From: Streptomyces spiralis
GTDB taxonomy: Bacteria > Actinomycetota > Actinomycetes > Streptomycetales > Streptomycetaceae
Reading direction: 5' to 3'
Length of the DNA stretch: 64,000 nt
NCBI RefSeq assembly: GCF_014654675.1
Contig: NZ_BNBC01000054.1
Location: forward strand, 1-64,000
Part shown: in pieces, positions 8,586 to 16,520 of the stretch
How positions within the stretch are numbered: the first letter of the stretch is position 1
Layout: every line of letters begins with the position of its first letter
Program-made: the position numbers and the translations under genes
The notes under the pieces: generated by a model
Seen by the model: only the letters and a program-made list of their open reading frames with translations
Database searches by the model: none
What the model was told of the DNA's origin: nothing

Positions 8586-9548
8586 TCACCGCGCCACGCT
8601 CAGCGACAGCGCGAAGCGGTTGTCGGTGTCGGTCCACCAGTGGGTCAGGTCCAGGGAGGCGGCGGCCAGCTCGGCTTTCACCCCCTCTCGGCGGAACTTC
8701 GCCGAGACCTCGGTGCGCAGCTCCTCGCCCGCGGTGAAGTGGACGGCGAGGTCGAGGGCCGGGACCTTCACGGTCTGGGCGGTGCGGGAGCGCAGGCGCA
8801 TCTCGATCCACTCGTGGTCGGCGTCCCAGAGCGCCACGTGGTCGAATGCGTCCGGGTCGAAGTCGGCGCCCAGTTCGCGGTTGACGACGGTCAGGACGTT
8901 CTTGTCGAACGCCGCCGTCACCCCGGCCGCGTCGTCGTACGCCCGCACCAGCACGGCCTCGTCCTTCACCAGGTCCGTGCCGAGCAGCAGCGCGTCACCG
9001 GGGGAGAGCAGGGCCCGCACCCCGGCCAGGAAGCCGGCGCGCTCGTCGGGCAGCAGGTTGCCGATCGTGCCGCCGAGGAAGGCCAGCAGCCGGGGACCGG
9101 GCGTGTCGGGCAGCGCGAGTCCGGCGGTGAAGTCGGCGATCAGGGCGTGCACGTTCAGCCCCGGCCGCTCGGCGGCCAGGGCCTGCCCGGCGTGCTCCAG
9201 CGCGCTCTCGCTGACGTCGACGGGCACGTAGCTGTGCAGGCCGGACAGCGCGTCGAGCAGGTAGCGCGTCTTCTCCGAGGAGCCGGAGCCCAGTTCGACG
9301 AGTGTGCGGGCGGGCAGTGCGGCGGCGATCTCGTGCGCCCGGCCGGCGAGGATCTCGCGCTCGGCGCGGGTCGGGTAGTACTCGGGCAGTTCGGTGATCC
9401 GCTCGAACAGGTCGCTGCCATGCGCGTCGTAGAACCACTTCGGCGGCAGGGTCTTGGGGTCGGTGGTCAGGCCGTGCAGGACGTCGGCGCGCAGGGCGGC
9501 GGCCATGGCGTCCTCGGGTAGGGTGCGGGTGACGTGGAAGGGACTCAA
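8586..9548 (-). CDS. egtD: L-histidine N-alpha-methyltransferase EgtD
   Basis: 320 aa, the usual EgtD length. It trimethylates histidine to hercynine with S-adenosylmethionine, the first committed step of ergothioneine synthesis. The SAM-binding motif is VELGSGSSEKTRYLLDAL; IGNLLPDERAGFLAGVRALL and VHFTAGEELRTEVSAKF are typical of the family. The start is a TTG at 9548 that overlaps the egtC stop (TTGA), which argues for translational coupling as the last gene of egtABCD. No good ATG exists nearby in frame, and the protein then begins SPFHVTRTLPEDAM as in relatives. Confidence 0.93.
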   Translation of the reverse strand: MSPFHVTRTLPEDAMAAALRADVLHGLTTDPKTLPPKWFYDAHGSDLFERITELPEYYPTRAEREILAGRAHEIAAALPARTLVELGSGSSEKTRYLLDALSGLHSYVPVDVSESALEHAGQALAAERPGLNVHALIADFTAGLALPDTPGPRLLAFLGGTIGNLLPDERAGFLAGVRALLSPGDALLLGTDLVKDEAVLVRAYDDAAGVTAAFDKNVLTVVNRELGADFDPDAFDHVALWDADHEWIEMRLRSRTAQTVKVPALDLAVHFTAGEELRTEVSAKFRREGVKAELAAASLDLTHWWTDTDNRFALSLSVAR

Positions 9549-10336
9549 CGGCTCGGCTCCTCGGATGGTGCGGATGCCAGGTCCTCGGTGAGGTCCTTGA
9601 GCGGGGTGAGCAGGACGTCCTGGCGGCTCGCCGCGAGCAGTGTGCGGTCGGGTACCTGGAGCCAGCGCGGGTCGTCGTCGTACGGTTCGGAGGCCACGAC
9701 CGCGCTCCGGCCGGGCTCGGCGAGGTACCACAGGGTGTCGCCCCAGGCGGTCGCGGTGATCGTCCCGCCGTCGGTGAGCAGCAGGTTGAGCCGGGCGCCG
9801 GGGGCGGCCGAGGCCACCTCCACAACGGTGTCGGCGAGCGCCTGACCCGGCTCGTCGCCGCCGCGCAGCCGGGCCAGTGCCAGCGCCCAGACGAGCGCGG
9901 AGTCGTTGCGGGCCTCCAGCGACAGCAGGTCCTGGGCCGGCAGGCTGCGGGCGAGGCCCGCGAGCGAGCCCGGCCAGCCGGGGACGGCGCCGTTGTGGCT
10001 GAACAGCCACCGGCCCGCGGCGAACGGCGCCGCCGCGGCCTCCGCGTCCGCGCCCGCCAGGGTCGCGTCCCGTACGGCGGCCAGCAGTGCGGTGGTGCGC
10101 ACGACCCGGGCCAGGTCGGTGAAGGACAGGTCCGCCCACACGGGCCCGGCCCGGCGGTAGCGGGCCGGCACCGGGTCGCCCGCCGCGTACCAGCCGACGC
10201 CGAAGCCGTCGGCGTTGACCGTCCCGTACCGCTGCTGCCTGGGCGCCCACGACTGCCGGTACAGGCCGTGCGGCGGTTCCACCAGGAGCCGGCCGATCGG
10301 CTCCTCGTCTCCCACGTACGCCAGGTGACGGCACAT
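9545..10336 (-). CDS. egtC: Gamma-glutamyl-hercynylcysteine sulfoxide amidohydrolase EgtC
   Basis: 263 aa. Class II glutamine amidotransferase-like (Ntn hydrolase) that removes glutamate from gamma-glutamyl-hercynylcysteine sulfoxide. The catalytic nucleophile is Cys2 (MCRHLAYVG), exposed after loss of Met1. GTVNADGFGVGWY and WLFSHNGAVPGW are the family's active-site strands. Its ATG shares one base with the egtB stop (TGATG), and its TGA overlaps the egtD TTG, so translation is coupled on both sides. Confidence 0.93.
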   Translation of the reverse strand: MCRHLAYVGDEEPIGRLLVEPPHGLYRQSWAPRQQRYGTVNADGFGVGWYAAGDPVPARYRRAGPVWADLSFTDLARVVRTTALLAAVRDATLAGADAEAAAAPFAAGRWLFSHNGAVPGWPGSLAGLARSLPAQDLLSLEARNDSALVWALALARLRGGDEPGQALADTVVEVASAAPGARLNLLLTDGGTITATAWGDTLWYLAEPGRSAVVASEPYDDDPRWLQVPDRTLLAASRQDVLLTPLKDLTEDLASAPSEEPSR

Positions 10337-11721
10337 CAGGCGTCTCCCCGGTCGGCCGAGCGGGCCGTGCGGAACCCGGAGAAGATCTGCCGCCGGATCG
10401 GGTAGTCCCAGTTGCGGAACGTGCCCCGGCAGGCCACCGGGTCCACGGCGAACGAACCGCCGCGCAGCACCTTGTACTCGGGCCCGAAGAACACCTCCGA
10501 GTACTCCTTGTACGGGAACGCGACGAACCCCGGGTACGGCACGAAGTCGCTCGCCGTCCACTCCCACACGTCACCGATCAACTGCCGTACGCCCAGCGGC
10601 GACTCACCGGCCGGGTAGCTGCCGGCCGGGGCCGGGCGCAGATGCCGCTGGCCGAGGTTGGCGTGCTCGGGGGCCGGGTCGGCGTCGCCCCACGGGTAGC
10701 GCGTCGAGCGGTCGCCCGCCGGGTCGTGGCGCGCCGCCTTCTCCCACTCGGCCTCGGTGGGCAGCCGGCGCCCCGCCCAGCGGGCGTACGCGTCGGCCTC
10801 GTACCAGCACACGTGCAGCACCGGCTCGTCGGGCGGCACGACCTCGGTGACGCCGAAGCGGCGCCGGAGCCACTGCCCGGCGTCACGGCGCCAGAACAGC
10901 GGCGCGTTGATCTCGTGCCGCCGTATGTGGGTCCAGCCGTCCGGCGCCCACCAGCGCGGGTCGTCGTAGCCGCCGTCTTCGATGAACGCCGTGTACGCGC
11001 CGTTCGTGACCGGGGTGGTGTCGATCCAGAACGGCGCCACCTCGCGCACGTGCGCGGGCCGTTCGTTGTCCAGCGCCCACGGCTCGGTGGAGGTGCCCAT
11101 GGTGAACGGGCCGCCGGGGACCAGTACTTCCGCCGGGCCGGTGAACAGGGGCGCCGGTTCCGGGTCCGGCGCGGTCAGGGCCTGCGGGCCCCGGCGCAGC
11201 TGATGGGTGATCAGCATCGTCTCGTCGTGCTGCTGTTCGTGCTGGGCGATCATCCCGAAGGCGAAGCCCGCCTCGGTCAGCCGCGTGCCGTGGAACGCGG
11301 TGGACTCCAGGACGTCGATCACCCGGCCGCGCACCTCGGCGGCGTACGAGCGGGCCTCGTCGGGTGCCAGCAGAGGCAGCGAGGGGCGTTCGGCGCGCGG
11401 GTGCTCGAAGGCGTCGTACAGGCCGTCGATCTCCGGGCGCATGGCCTCCCGGCCGCCGACCGCGCGCAGCAGCCACAGCTCCTCCTGGTTGCCGATGTGC
11501 GCGAGGTCCCACACCAGGGGGGACATCAGCGGCGAGTGCTGGGCGGTGAGATCGGGTTCCTCGACGCAGGTGGTCAGCAGGGTGGTGCGGTCCCGGGCCG
11601 TGGTGAGCGAGCCGAGCACCCGCTCACGCAGCGTCTCGGGGTCGGACTCGCGGCCGGACGCGGACTCGGGCGCGGAGTCGAGGGCGGTGTCGGGCGCGGT
11701 GTCGGATGCGGGGTCGGTCAT
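10336..11721 (-). CDS. egtB: Hercynine oxygenase (ergothioneine sulfoxide synthase) EgtB
   Basis: 461 aa. Non-haem iron enzyme that joins hercynine and gamma-glutamylcysteine with O2. The N-terminal DinB-like domain carries the iron ligands around WDLAHIGNQEELWLLRAVGG and AQHEQQHDETM (HxxxH). The C-terminal half is an FGE/sulfatase-modifying-factor domain: PGGPFTMGTSTEPWALDNE, RRLPTEAEWEKAAR and RGGSF...FRNWDYP. Before the DinB domain lies a low-complexity acidic segment of about 25 residues rich in Asp, Ala and Ser, absent from minimal homologues. The start overlaps the egtA stop (ATGA). Confidence 0.93.
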   Translation of the reverse strand: MTDPASDTAPDTALDSAPESASGRESDPETLRERVLGSLTTARDRTTLLTTCVEEPDLTAQHSPLMSPLVWDLAHIGNQEELWLLRAVGGREAMRPEIDGLYDAFEHPRAERPSLPLLAPDEARSYAAEVRGRVIDVLESTAFHGTRLTEAGFAFGMIAQHEQQHDETMLITHQLRRGPQALTAPDPEPAPLFTGPAEVLVPGGPFTMGTSTEPWALDNERPAHVREVAPFWIDTTPVTNGAYTAFIEDGGYDDPRWWAPDGWTHIRRHEINAPLFWRRDAGQWLRRRFGVTEVVPPDEPVLHVCWYEADAYARWAGRRLPTEAEWEKAARHDPAGDRSTRYPWGDADPAPEHANLGQRHLRPAPAGSYPAGESPLGVRQLIGDVWEWTASDFVPYPGFVAFPYKEYSEVFFGPEYKVLRGGSFAVDPVACRGTFRNWDYPIRRQIFSGFRTARSADRGDA

Positions 11722-13034
11722 GTGCGGATGTCCTTCCCGTGGGCGCGACGGCGGTCCGGGCCGCGCAGTCGGTCGAGCAGATCGTCGGCGGGACAGCGGC
11801 CCTTGAGGACGTAGCGGTCCAGGTACGCACCGACGGCGTCGGTGACCTCGGCGGTGGCGCCGAGCCGCGGCAGGGCGTCCAGGGCGGCGACGAAGCAGGC
11901 GATCGCCGCCTCGTGCAGCTCCGGGTCGGCGAGCCCGGTGCGGGCGGCGTCGGTCCACAGCGGATTGTGCGGCGCGGGCAGCGCGAGGGTGCGCTCGGCG
12001 AGCGGCTTCACCGCCCGGTACGCGGTCTCGGCCGCCTCCGGGTCGTCGAAGAGCGCCGTCGTCACCGCGAGCGGCACGATCCACCCGTCGTCGCCGGGCT
12101 GGGCGTCGATCATGCGCAGTTCCAGGTGGCCGCGCGGCCTGACCGGAGGGAACAGTGTGGTCATGTGGTACTCGAGGTCGTCTCTCGTCGGCGGCCTCGG
12201 CCGGCCCGAGCGGATCCACTCCCGGAAGGTCAGCGCCTCGGGGACCTCCCACGGCCCGCTGTCGTGGCGTACGCACATCACCGGCGCGTCCAGCACGTGC
12301 CGCGCCCACGCGGTGCGCGGAGCGCCGTCCAGCGGGGGAGCGCCCGCCCTGCCGGGACCTATCTCCGTCCACAGCAGCTGCCGGGTGGAGAGCCAGCCGG
12401 TGGGCCGGCGCCCGAGCAGCGGGGAGTTGGCGAACGCGGCGACCAGGACGGGTCCCAGCTGGTGTGCGAGCCACCACCGTCGCACATGGCCCAGCGGCCC
12501 CGGCTCCTCGTGGCCGGCGTCCAGGCACACCTGCACGGATGCCGTGGCGCACATCATGTGCCGGCCGGCCGGGCCGCCGCGGTCCAGACAGGTCTCCAGG
12601 GCGTCGTAGCGCCGCTCGCGCAGGAACCTGCGGGGCCTGTGCCAGGGGTCGTGGCCGACGCCGACGAGGCGGAGGCCGCCCTGGGCCAGTACGGCACGGA
12701 CGGCGTCGAGGTCGGCGGAGACGGTACCGATGCACTCCATCAGGGAGGCGGCGGGCGGCGAGCTCAGCTCCAGCTGGCCGCCGGGCTCGACGGTGAGCGC
12801 CGACCTCAGGGGCACGGTCCGCAGTGCGGCGTACGCCGCTTCCAGACGTTCGGGCGTCACGGGGACGCGCGGGGTACGCAGCTCGTGGACGAGCCATTCC
12901 ACTTCGACGCCGACGGAGCGGGGTGGTCCGGTCTTGAAGCAGATGCCGCTGACCAGTGCCTCGACCTCGGCCTCGGTGAGGGCCGTACGGCCCTGCGTAC
13001 AGCCGCTCGCCGGGGCGGCGGGCGAATCTGACAT
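11718..13034 (-). CDS. egtA: Glutamate-cysteine ligase EgtA
   Basis: 438 aa. ATP-dependent ligase of the GCS2 family that makes gamma-glutamylcysteine for EgtB. Typical features are VGVEVEWLVHEL near residue 40, VEPGGQLELSSPP (substrate and metal site), FANSPLLGRRPTGWLSTRQ and RGHLELRMIDAQPGDDGW. It is the first gene of the operon. The ATG at 13034 has a strong AGGAGGA site; an in-frame ATG at 13061 would add nine residues (MVESQEDPD). No egtE (PLP lyase for the last step) is next to the operon. Confidence 0.92.
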   Translation of the reverse strand: MSDSPAAPASGCTQGRTALTEAEVEALVSGICFKTGPPRSVGVEVEWLVHELRTPRVPVTPERLEAAYAALRTVPLRSALTVEPGGQLELSSPPAASLMECIGTVSADLDAVRAVLAQGGLRLVGVGHDPWHRPRRFLRERRYDALETCLDRGGPAGRHMMCATASVQVCLDAGHEEPGPLGHVRRWWLAHQLGPVLVAAFANSPLLGRRPTGWLSTRQLLWTEIGPGRAGAPPLDGAPRTAWARHVLDAPVMCVRHDSGPWEVPEALTFREWIRSGRPRPPTRDDLEYHMTTLFPPVRPRGHLELRMIDAQPGDDGWIVPLAVTTALFDDPEAAETAYRAVKPLAERTLALPAPHNPLWTDAARTGLADPELHEAAIACFVAALDALPRLGATAEVTDAVGAYLDRYVLKGRCPADDLLDRLRGPDRRRAHGKDIRT

Positions 13035-13309
13035 GTCGGGATCCTCCTGAGATTCCACCATGCCACCGGCCCGGGATCGGTGGGCCGGGGCGGAGTCACA
13101 CCGTCCCACCCAAGACCCTGCGGCCGATTCGCACAAGGGTGCAGATCGGGACAATCCTGCCTTGAAATCTCTGTTTCCGCGATGTTTGCCGGTGCCTCAC
13201 GGCGCTTCACGGGGCGGGTTCCGTCACGGGCCTCTCGTGGGGCCCGCCGGTGGCCTCCCTCCCGGAAACCCGTTTGCACCGCACGTCCAGGATCGCCCAC
13301 GATGCGTGC

Positions 13310-13372
13310 ATGAGCACGACGGGGGAGGCCGCGCGGCGCGCGGTCATGGCGCGTACGGGGGTGGCGCCATGA
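13310..13372 (+). CDS. Possible 20-aa leader peptide overlapping the PARG-like gene
   Basis: A short frame, MSTTGEAARRAVMARTGVAP, ends in a TGA that overlaps the ATG of the next gene (ATGA at 13369-13372). An internal ATG at 13346 gives an 8-residue version with the same end. The overlap would permit coupled translation. There is no strong ribosome binding site and it may be chance in GC-rich DNA. Confidence 0.25.
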   Translation: MSTTGEAARRAVMARTGVAP

Positions 13373-14178
13373 GCGCGCGCCTGCGCGGGATCGCGCAGCA
13401 GACGGAGCAGATCGTGATGGCGGGCGCCTACCGCGCCGCCGAGGGGCGCGAGGTGCGGATCGCGGCGGCCGTCGAGGCCGCACGGGAGGGCACCCGCGTG
13501 TACGGCCCGGAGCCGGTGCCGGTACCCCGCTGGACCCCGGTCGAGACGTCCGTCGAGGTCACCGGCGAGAGCAGCCTGGCGGCGGCCCGACGCCTCTCCG
13601 GCCCCCCGGTGGCCGTCCTGAACTTCGCCTCGGCCCGCAATCCCGGCGGCGGCTACCTCAACGGCGCCCAGGCCCAGGAGGAGGCCGTGTGCCGCGCCTC
13701 CGCGCTGCACACGTGCCTGCTCGGGGCCAAGGAGTTCTACGACCACCATCGGGCCCACCGAGACCCGCTCTACTCCGATCGGGTGATTCACTCGCCGGCG
13801 GTGCCCGTCTTCCGCGACGACGGTCACCGGCTGCTGGACGAGCCGTACACCGCCGGCTTCCTGACCGCCGTCGCGCCGAACGCGGGCGTGGTGCTGCGCG
13901 ACGCCCCGGAGCGCGCCGGTGAACTGCCGCACGCCCTGGCCGTCCGCGCCGAGCGGGTGCTGGAGACGGCCGCCGCGCACGGCTACCGGCGGCTGGTGCT
14001 GGGCGCGTGGGGCTGTGGGGTGTTCCGCAACGACCCGGCGCAGGTGGCGGGCGCCTTCCGGGCGTTGCTCACCCCCGGCGGGCGGTTCGCGGACGCCTTC
14101 GAGCACGTGGTGTTCGGGGTGCTGGACCGCACCCGGGACGGCCTGGTCCGCGAGGCGTTCGTACGAGCGTTCGCCTGA
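13369..14178 (+). CDS. Bacterial-type poly(ADP-ribose) glycohydrolase-like protein (TIGR02452/DUF2263)
   Basis: 269 aa. It shows the bacterial PARG signature: NFASARNPGGGYLNGAQAQ followed by EEAVCRAS, i.e. the GGG loop plus the adjacent QEE catalytic segment that binds ADP-ribose. RRLVLGAWGCGVFRNDP is the second macrodomain loop. Such enzymes remove ADP-ribose chains from proteins. The start at ATG 13369 has a G-rich site (GGGGGTGG). It is divergent from egtA, with about 330 bp between the genes, and has no obvious ADP-ribosyltransferase partner nearby. Confidence 0.8.
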   Translation: MSARLRGIAQQTEQIVMAGAYRAAEGREVRIAAAVEAAREGTRVYGPEPVPVPRWTPVETSVEVTGESSLAAARRLSGPPVAVLNFASARNPGGGYLNGAQAQEEAVCRASALHTCLLGAKEFYDHHRAHRDPLYSDRVIHSPAVPVFRDDGHRLLDEPYTAGFLTAVAPNAGVVLRDAPERAGELPHALAVRAERVLETAAAHGYRRLVLGAWGCGVFRNDPAQVAGAFRALLTPGGRFADAFEHVVFGVLDRTRDGLVREAFVRAFA

Positions 14179-14229
14179 GTCCGGGCCTGGGCCTCAACCT
14201 CGGCCTCCGTCCGAACCTGGGTTCGAGTC

Positions 14230-14676
14230 TCAGCTCCAGCCGTACCGCTCCCGCAGCCGGTGCACCACCGAGTTGAAGCGCATCCGGTCCAGCGCACAGG
14301 CCTCGCGCCGCATGCCGTCCTCGTGCAGCCGCAGCACCCGGTCGACGTCCACCCAGGAGTCGCGCCCCGACCGGTCCCAGGGCCCGTTCCCGATCGGCAC
14401 CCACTCCCGGTCGCCGTCGTGCGCCTTGCTGGACAGTTGGACGGCGAGCAGGGTCCCCGCGGCCTCCCGGGCCACCACCAGCACCGGACGGTCCTTGCCC
14501 CGCCCGTCGTTCTCCTCGAAGGGCACCCAGGTCCAGACGATCTCCCCGGGGTCAGGGTCACCGTCGTGCGCGGGCGCGTACTCGGTGCGCACCCGGCCGA
14601 CCGCGCGCGGGTCGGCCTCGGTGGTGGCGGTGGGGCCGTAGCGGCCCGGGACGTCGTCATCGGTGAAGGCAGTCAC
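14230..14676 (-). CDS. PemK/MazF-like protein without visible antitoxin
   Basis: 148 aa. The core GEIVWTWVPFEENDGRGKDRP followed by VLVVAREAAGTLLAVQLSSK matches the PemK/MazF SH3-like barrel, where toxins cleave RNA. The C-terminal half (DSWVDVDRVLRLHEDGMRRE) differs from short toxins. No antitoxin gene with overlapping start is present, so toxin activity is doubtful; many Streptomyces carry such orphans. The GTG start at 14676 follows a TAGGGT box by 6 nt, consistent with leaderless transcription. It is convergent with the PARG-like gene. Confidence 0.7.
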   Translation of the reverse strand: MTAFTDDDVPGRYGPTATTEADPRAVGRVRTEYAPAHDGDPDPGEIVWTWVPFEENDGRGKDRPVLVVAREAAGTLLAVQLSSKAHDGDREWVPIGNGPWDRSGRDSWVDVDRVLRLHEDGMRREACALDRMRFNSVVHRLRERYGWS

Positions 14677-14682
14677 GGGGGC

Positions 14683-14688
14683 ACCCTA
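14683..14688 (-). promoter_or_regulatory. Probable -10 box (TAGGGT) of the PemK/MazF-like gene
   Basis: Read on the minus strand, TAGGGT is followed by 6 nt and the GTG start at 14676. The geometry suggests a leaderless mRNA. No clear -35 sequence is seen. Confidence 0.4.
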
Positions 14689-14738
14689 GATCGTGCGCAT
14701 GTACGCCGGGACACCGGGCGTACGGTGCTGATTCCCTG

Positions 14739-15140
14739 TCAGGAGACCTCGCCGGGCCGACCGATGCGCATGCCGGGCCGGCGGCGGTGCACGGTCAGGT
14801 GGGTGAGGCCGTCCTCGCCCGCGCCGATGCTGCGTGTGGAGCCGTACGGGAGCCGTACCGTGGCGCCCTCGGCCAGTGGCCGGGGCTCGTCCCCGGTGCC
14901 CGCGCCGAGCACACCGCCACCGGAGACGACGTACAGCAGCACGTCCAGATCCGCTTCGGCGTGCGGTGCGACGCGCCCGCCCGGTGCGAGGCGGACGAGG
15001 TTGGCGTCCGGCTGGCGTCCGCTCTCCGCCGGCTTCCACGGCACACCCGCCGGGACCGGCGGGGCGTCGGCCGGTGGGCGGGCGTCGCACAGGACGCGCG
15101 GCTCCGGCGGCTCGCTGTCGTGCGCGGACGGCGGCGTCAT
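14739..15140 (-). CDS. Small cupin-domain protein
   Basis: 133 aa. A single cupin barrel: GRVAPHAEADLDVLLYVVSG is cupin motif 1 and GATVRLPYGSTRSI is motif 2. The metal-ligand set is reduced (one clear His in motif 1), so it may bind a small molecule rather than catalyse. GAGAGGGG precedes the ATG. It is divergent from the HTH regulator at 15238 with a 97-bp shared promoter region carrying inverted repeats, which makes it the likely target of that regulator. Confidence 0.7.
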   Translation of the reverse strand: MTPPSAHDSEPPEPRVLCDARPPADAPPVPAGVPWKPAESGRQPDANLVRLAPGGRVAPHAEADLDVLLYVVSGGGVLGAGTGDEPRPLAEGATVRLPYGSTRSIGAGEDGLTHLTVHRRRPGMRIGRPGEVS

Positions 15141-15176
15141 GCCGCACCCCTCTCTCCGTCGGCTCCCGGGTATGGC

Positions 15177-15211
15177 CTACGATTTTTCCATGTGGGTTTC
15201 GTAGAAAATCG
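15177..15211. promoter_or_regulatory. Nested inverted repeats between the cupin and HTH regulator genes
   Basis: CTACGA (15177-15182) is repeated inverted as TCGTAG (15199-15204), and CGATTTT (15180-15186) is repeated inverted as AAAATCG (15205-15211). This AT-rich patch is conspicuous in the divergent promoter region and is the likely operator of the regulator encoded at 15238. Confidence 0.5.
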
Positions 15212-15237
15212 CCGCAGCTGAGAAGAGGTGAGCAGGG

Positions 15238-15915
15238 GTGGCCATCACACGGCGGAGCCCTCGCCGACGCGAGGTGCTGGACGTGCTGCGCGCGGCCGCC
15301 GGCCCGCTGGGCGTCACGGAGACGGCCGAGCGGATCGGGGTCCATCCCAACACCGTCCGGTTCCACCTGGACGCACTGGTGGCCGAGGGACTGGTCGAGC
15401 GGCGGATCGAGGAGCCCTCGGGACCCGGCCGTCCCCGGACCGTCTACGTCCCGCAGCCCGGCATGGACCGCGGCGGAACGCGCGGCTACCGCCTGCTGGC
15501 GCAGATCCTGCTCAGCCAGTTGGCGTCCCGGGGGCCCGAGGCCCGGTCGGCCGCGACCGAGGCGGGCCGTGCGTGGGGGCGGTACCTGGTCGACCCGCTG
15601 CCGCCCTTCCGGGAGCCGACGGCCGAGGAGGCGGTGGGGCGTCTGGTCGCCCTGCTGGACGACCTGGGCTTCGATCCGGTGCCCGAGGGAAGCGGCGCGG
15701 GCGAGCCGCCGGAGCGGATCCGGCTGCGGCACTGCCCGTTCCTCGAGCTGGCCGAGGAGTACGGCTCGCTGGTGTGCCCGGTCCATCTGGGGCTGATGCA
15801 GGGGGCGCTGACCGAACTCAGGGCCCCGCTGACCGCGACCGGCCTGGAACCCTTCGCGGAACCCGATTCCTGTCTGGCCCATGTGCGTCCCTTGACGTCC
15901 CTTGACGTCCCTTGA
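15238..15915 (+). CDS. Winged-HTH transcriptional regulator with C-terminal Cys motif
   Basis: 225 aa. The N-terminal helix-turn-helix (GVTETAERIGVHPNTVRFHL) resembles the ArsR/MarR-like family that includes SufR. The C-terminal domain has RHCPFLELAEEYGSLVCPVH and a third Cys in EPDSCLAH, a spacing reminiscent of regulators that bind an Fe-S cluster or a thiol-sensed ligand; which one is unknown. The start GTG 15238 is preceded by a GAGGTGAGCAGGG stretch. The last codons and the TGA lie inside a 10-bp tandem repeat (15891-15950), so the C-terminus SLDVP is repeat-encoded. It probably controls itself and the divergent cupin gene. Confidence 0.8.
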   Translation: MAITRRSPRRREVLDVLRAAAGPLGVTETAERIGVHPNTVRFHLDALVAEGLVERRIEEPSGPGRPRTVYVPQPGMDRGGTRGYRLLAQILLSQLASRGPEARSAATEAGRAWGRYLVDPLPPFREPTAEEAVGRLVALLDDLGFDPVPEGSGAGEPPERIRLRHCPFLELAEEYGSLVCPVHLGLMQGALTELRAPLTATGLEPFAEPDSCLAHVRPLTSLDVP

Positions 15916-15950
15916 CGTCCCTTGACGTCCCTTGACGTGCCTTCACGTCG
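15891..15950. repeat. 10-bp tandem repeat, six units, overlapping the regulator's stop codon
   Basis: Four exact copies of CTTGACGTCC (15891-15930) are followed by CTTGACGTGC and CTTCACGTCG. The stop codon TGA (15913-15915) falls inside the third unit. Because the unit is not a multiple of three, any change in copy number would alter the C-terminus. The period is close to one DNA helical turn. Confidence 0.9.
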
Positions 15951-16028
15951 GCTGAAGACCTCTGAACGCCTGAAGTCCTGAAGTGAGCAGGCCGCGGGCC
16001 GGCGCCCCGGCAGAGAGGCAACGCATCG

Positions 16029-16460
16029 ATGAACACCACGTCGGCCGCCACGGCGAGCGCGGTCACCTTCGTCTGGCTCGGCATGGTGCTGGCCATCTCC
16101 TTCCTGGAGGCGCCGCTGAAGTTCCGCGCCCCCGGTGTGACCATCCCCATCGGCCTGGGCATCGGCCGGCTGGTCTTCCGGGCGCTGAACCTGGTGGAGG
16201 CCGCCCTGGTCGCCGTCGTGATCGTCGCGACGGCCGTCGGCGACGCCCCGAACCGCGTCGTCGCGCTGACCGCGGCCGTGGCCGTCCTGCTCCTCGCCCA
16301 GCTGGTATTCGTCCGGCCACGCCTCAACCGCAGGTCCGACCGCGTCCTGGCGGGCGAGGACGACGGCCCTCGCTCCCGGGGCCACCTGGCCTATGTGGCC
16401 CTTGAGGTGGGCAAGGTCGCTGTGCTGATCGCCCTGGGAATCAGCCTGCTGACGGTGTGA
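16029..16460 (+). CDS. Small integral membrane protein
   Basis: 143 aa with four predicted membrane segments at about residues 8-28, 40-68, 76-96 and 122-142. The loop LEAPLKFRAPGVTIPIGLGI after helix 1 and VRPRLNRRSDRVL before helix 4 are polar. It resembles small actinobacterial membrane proteins of unknown function. GAGAGG lies upstream of the ATG. It follows the regulator gene on the same strand after the tandem repeat, so it could be co-transcribed, and it converges on the flotillin gene. Confidence 0.65.
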   Translation: MNTTSAATASAVTFVWLGMVLAISFLEAPLKFRAPGVTIPIGLGIGRLVFRALNLVEAALVAVVIVATAVGDAPNRVVALTAAVAVLLLAQLVFVRPRLNRRSDRVLAGEDDGPRSRGHLAYVALEVGKVAVLIALGISLLTV

Positions 16461-16463
16461 GCG

Positions 16464-16503
16464 ACGCGCGTGAGGCCCTCCGGAGGGAGGACCCCACGCG
16501 CGT
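16464..16503. terminator. Hairpin between the convergent membrane-protein and flotillin genes
   Basis: ACGCGCGTG (16464-16472) pairs with CACGCGCGT (16495-16503), and a CCTCCGGAGG palindrome occupies the centre. It lies 3 bp after one stop codon and 17 bp from the other, so it can act in both directions. There is no U tract, as is common in Streptomyces. Confidence 0.6.
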
Positions 16504-16520
16504 GCCCGTGTCCGGGACGG

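Noticed and set aside
15891..15950. Tandem repeats considered as a small CRISPR array
   Set aside because: Units are 10 bp without spacers; this is a simple tandem repeat. No CRISPR array or cas gene is present in the window.
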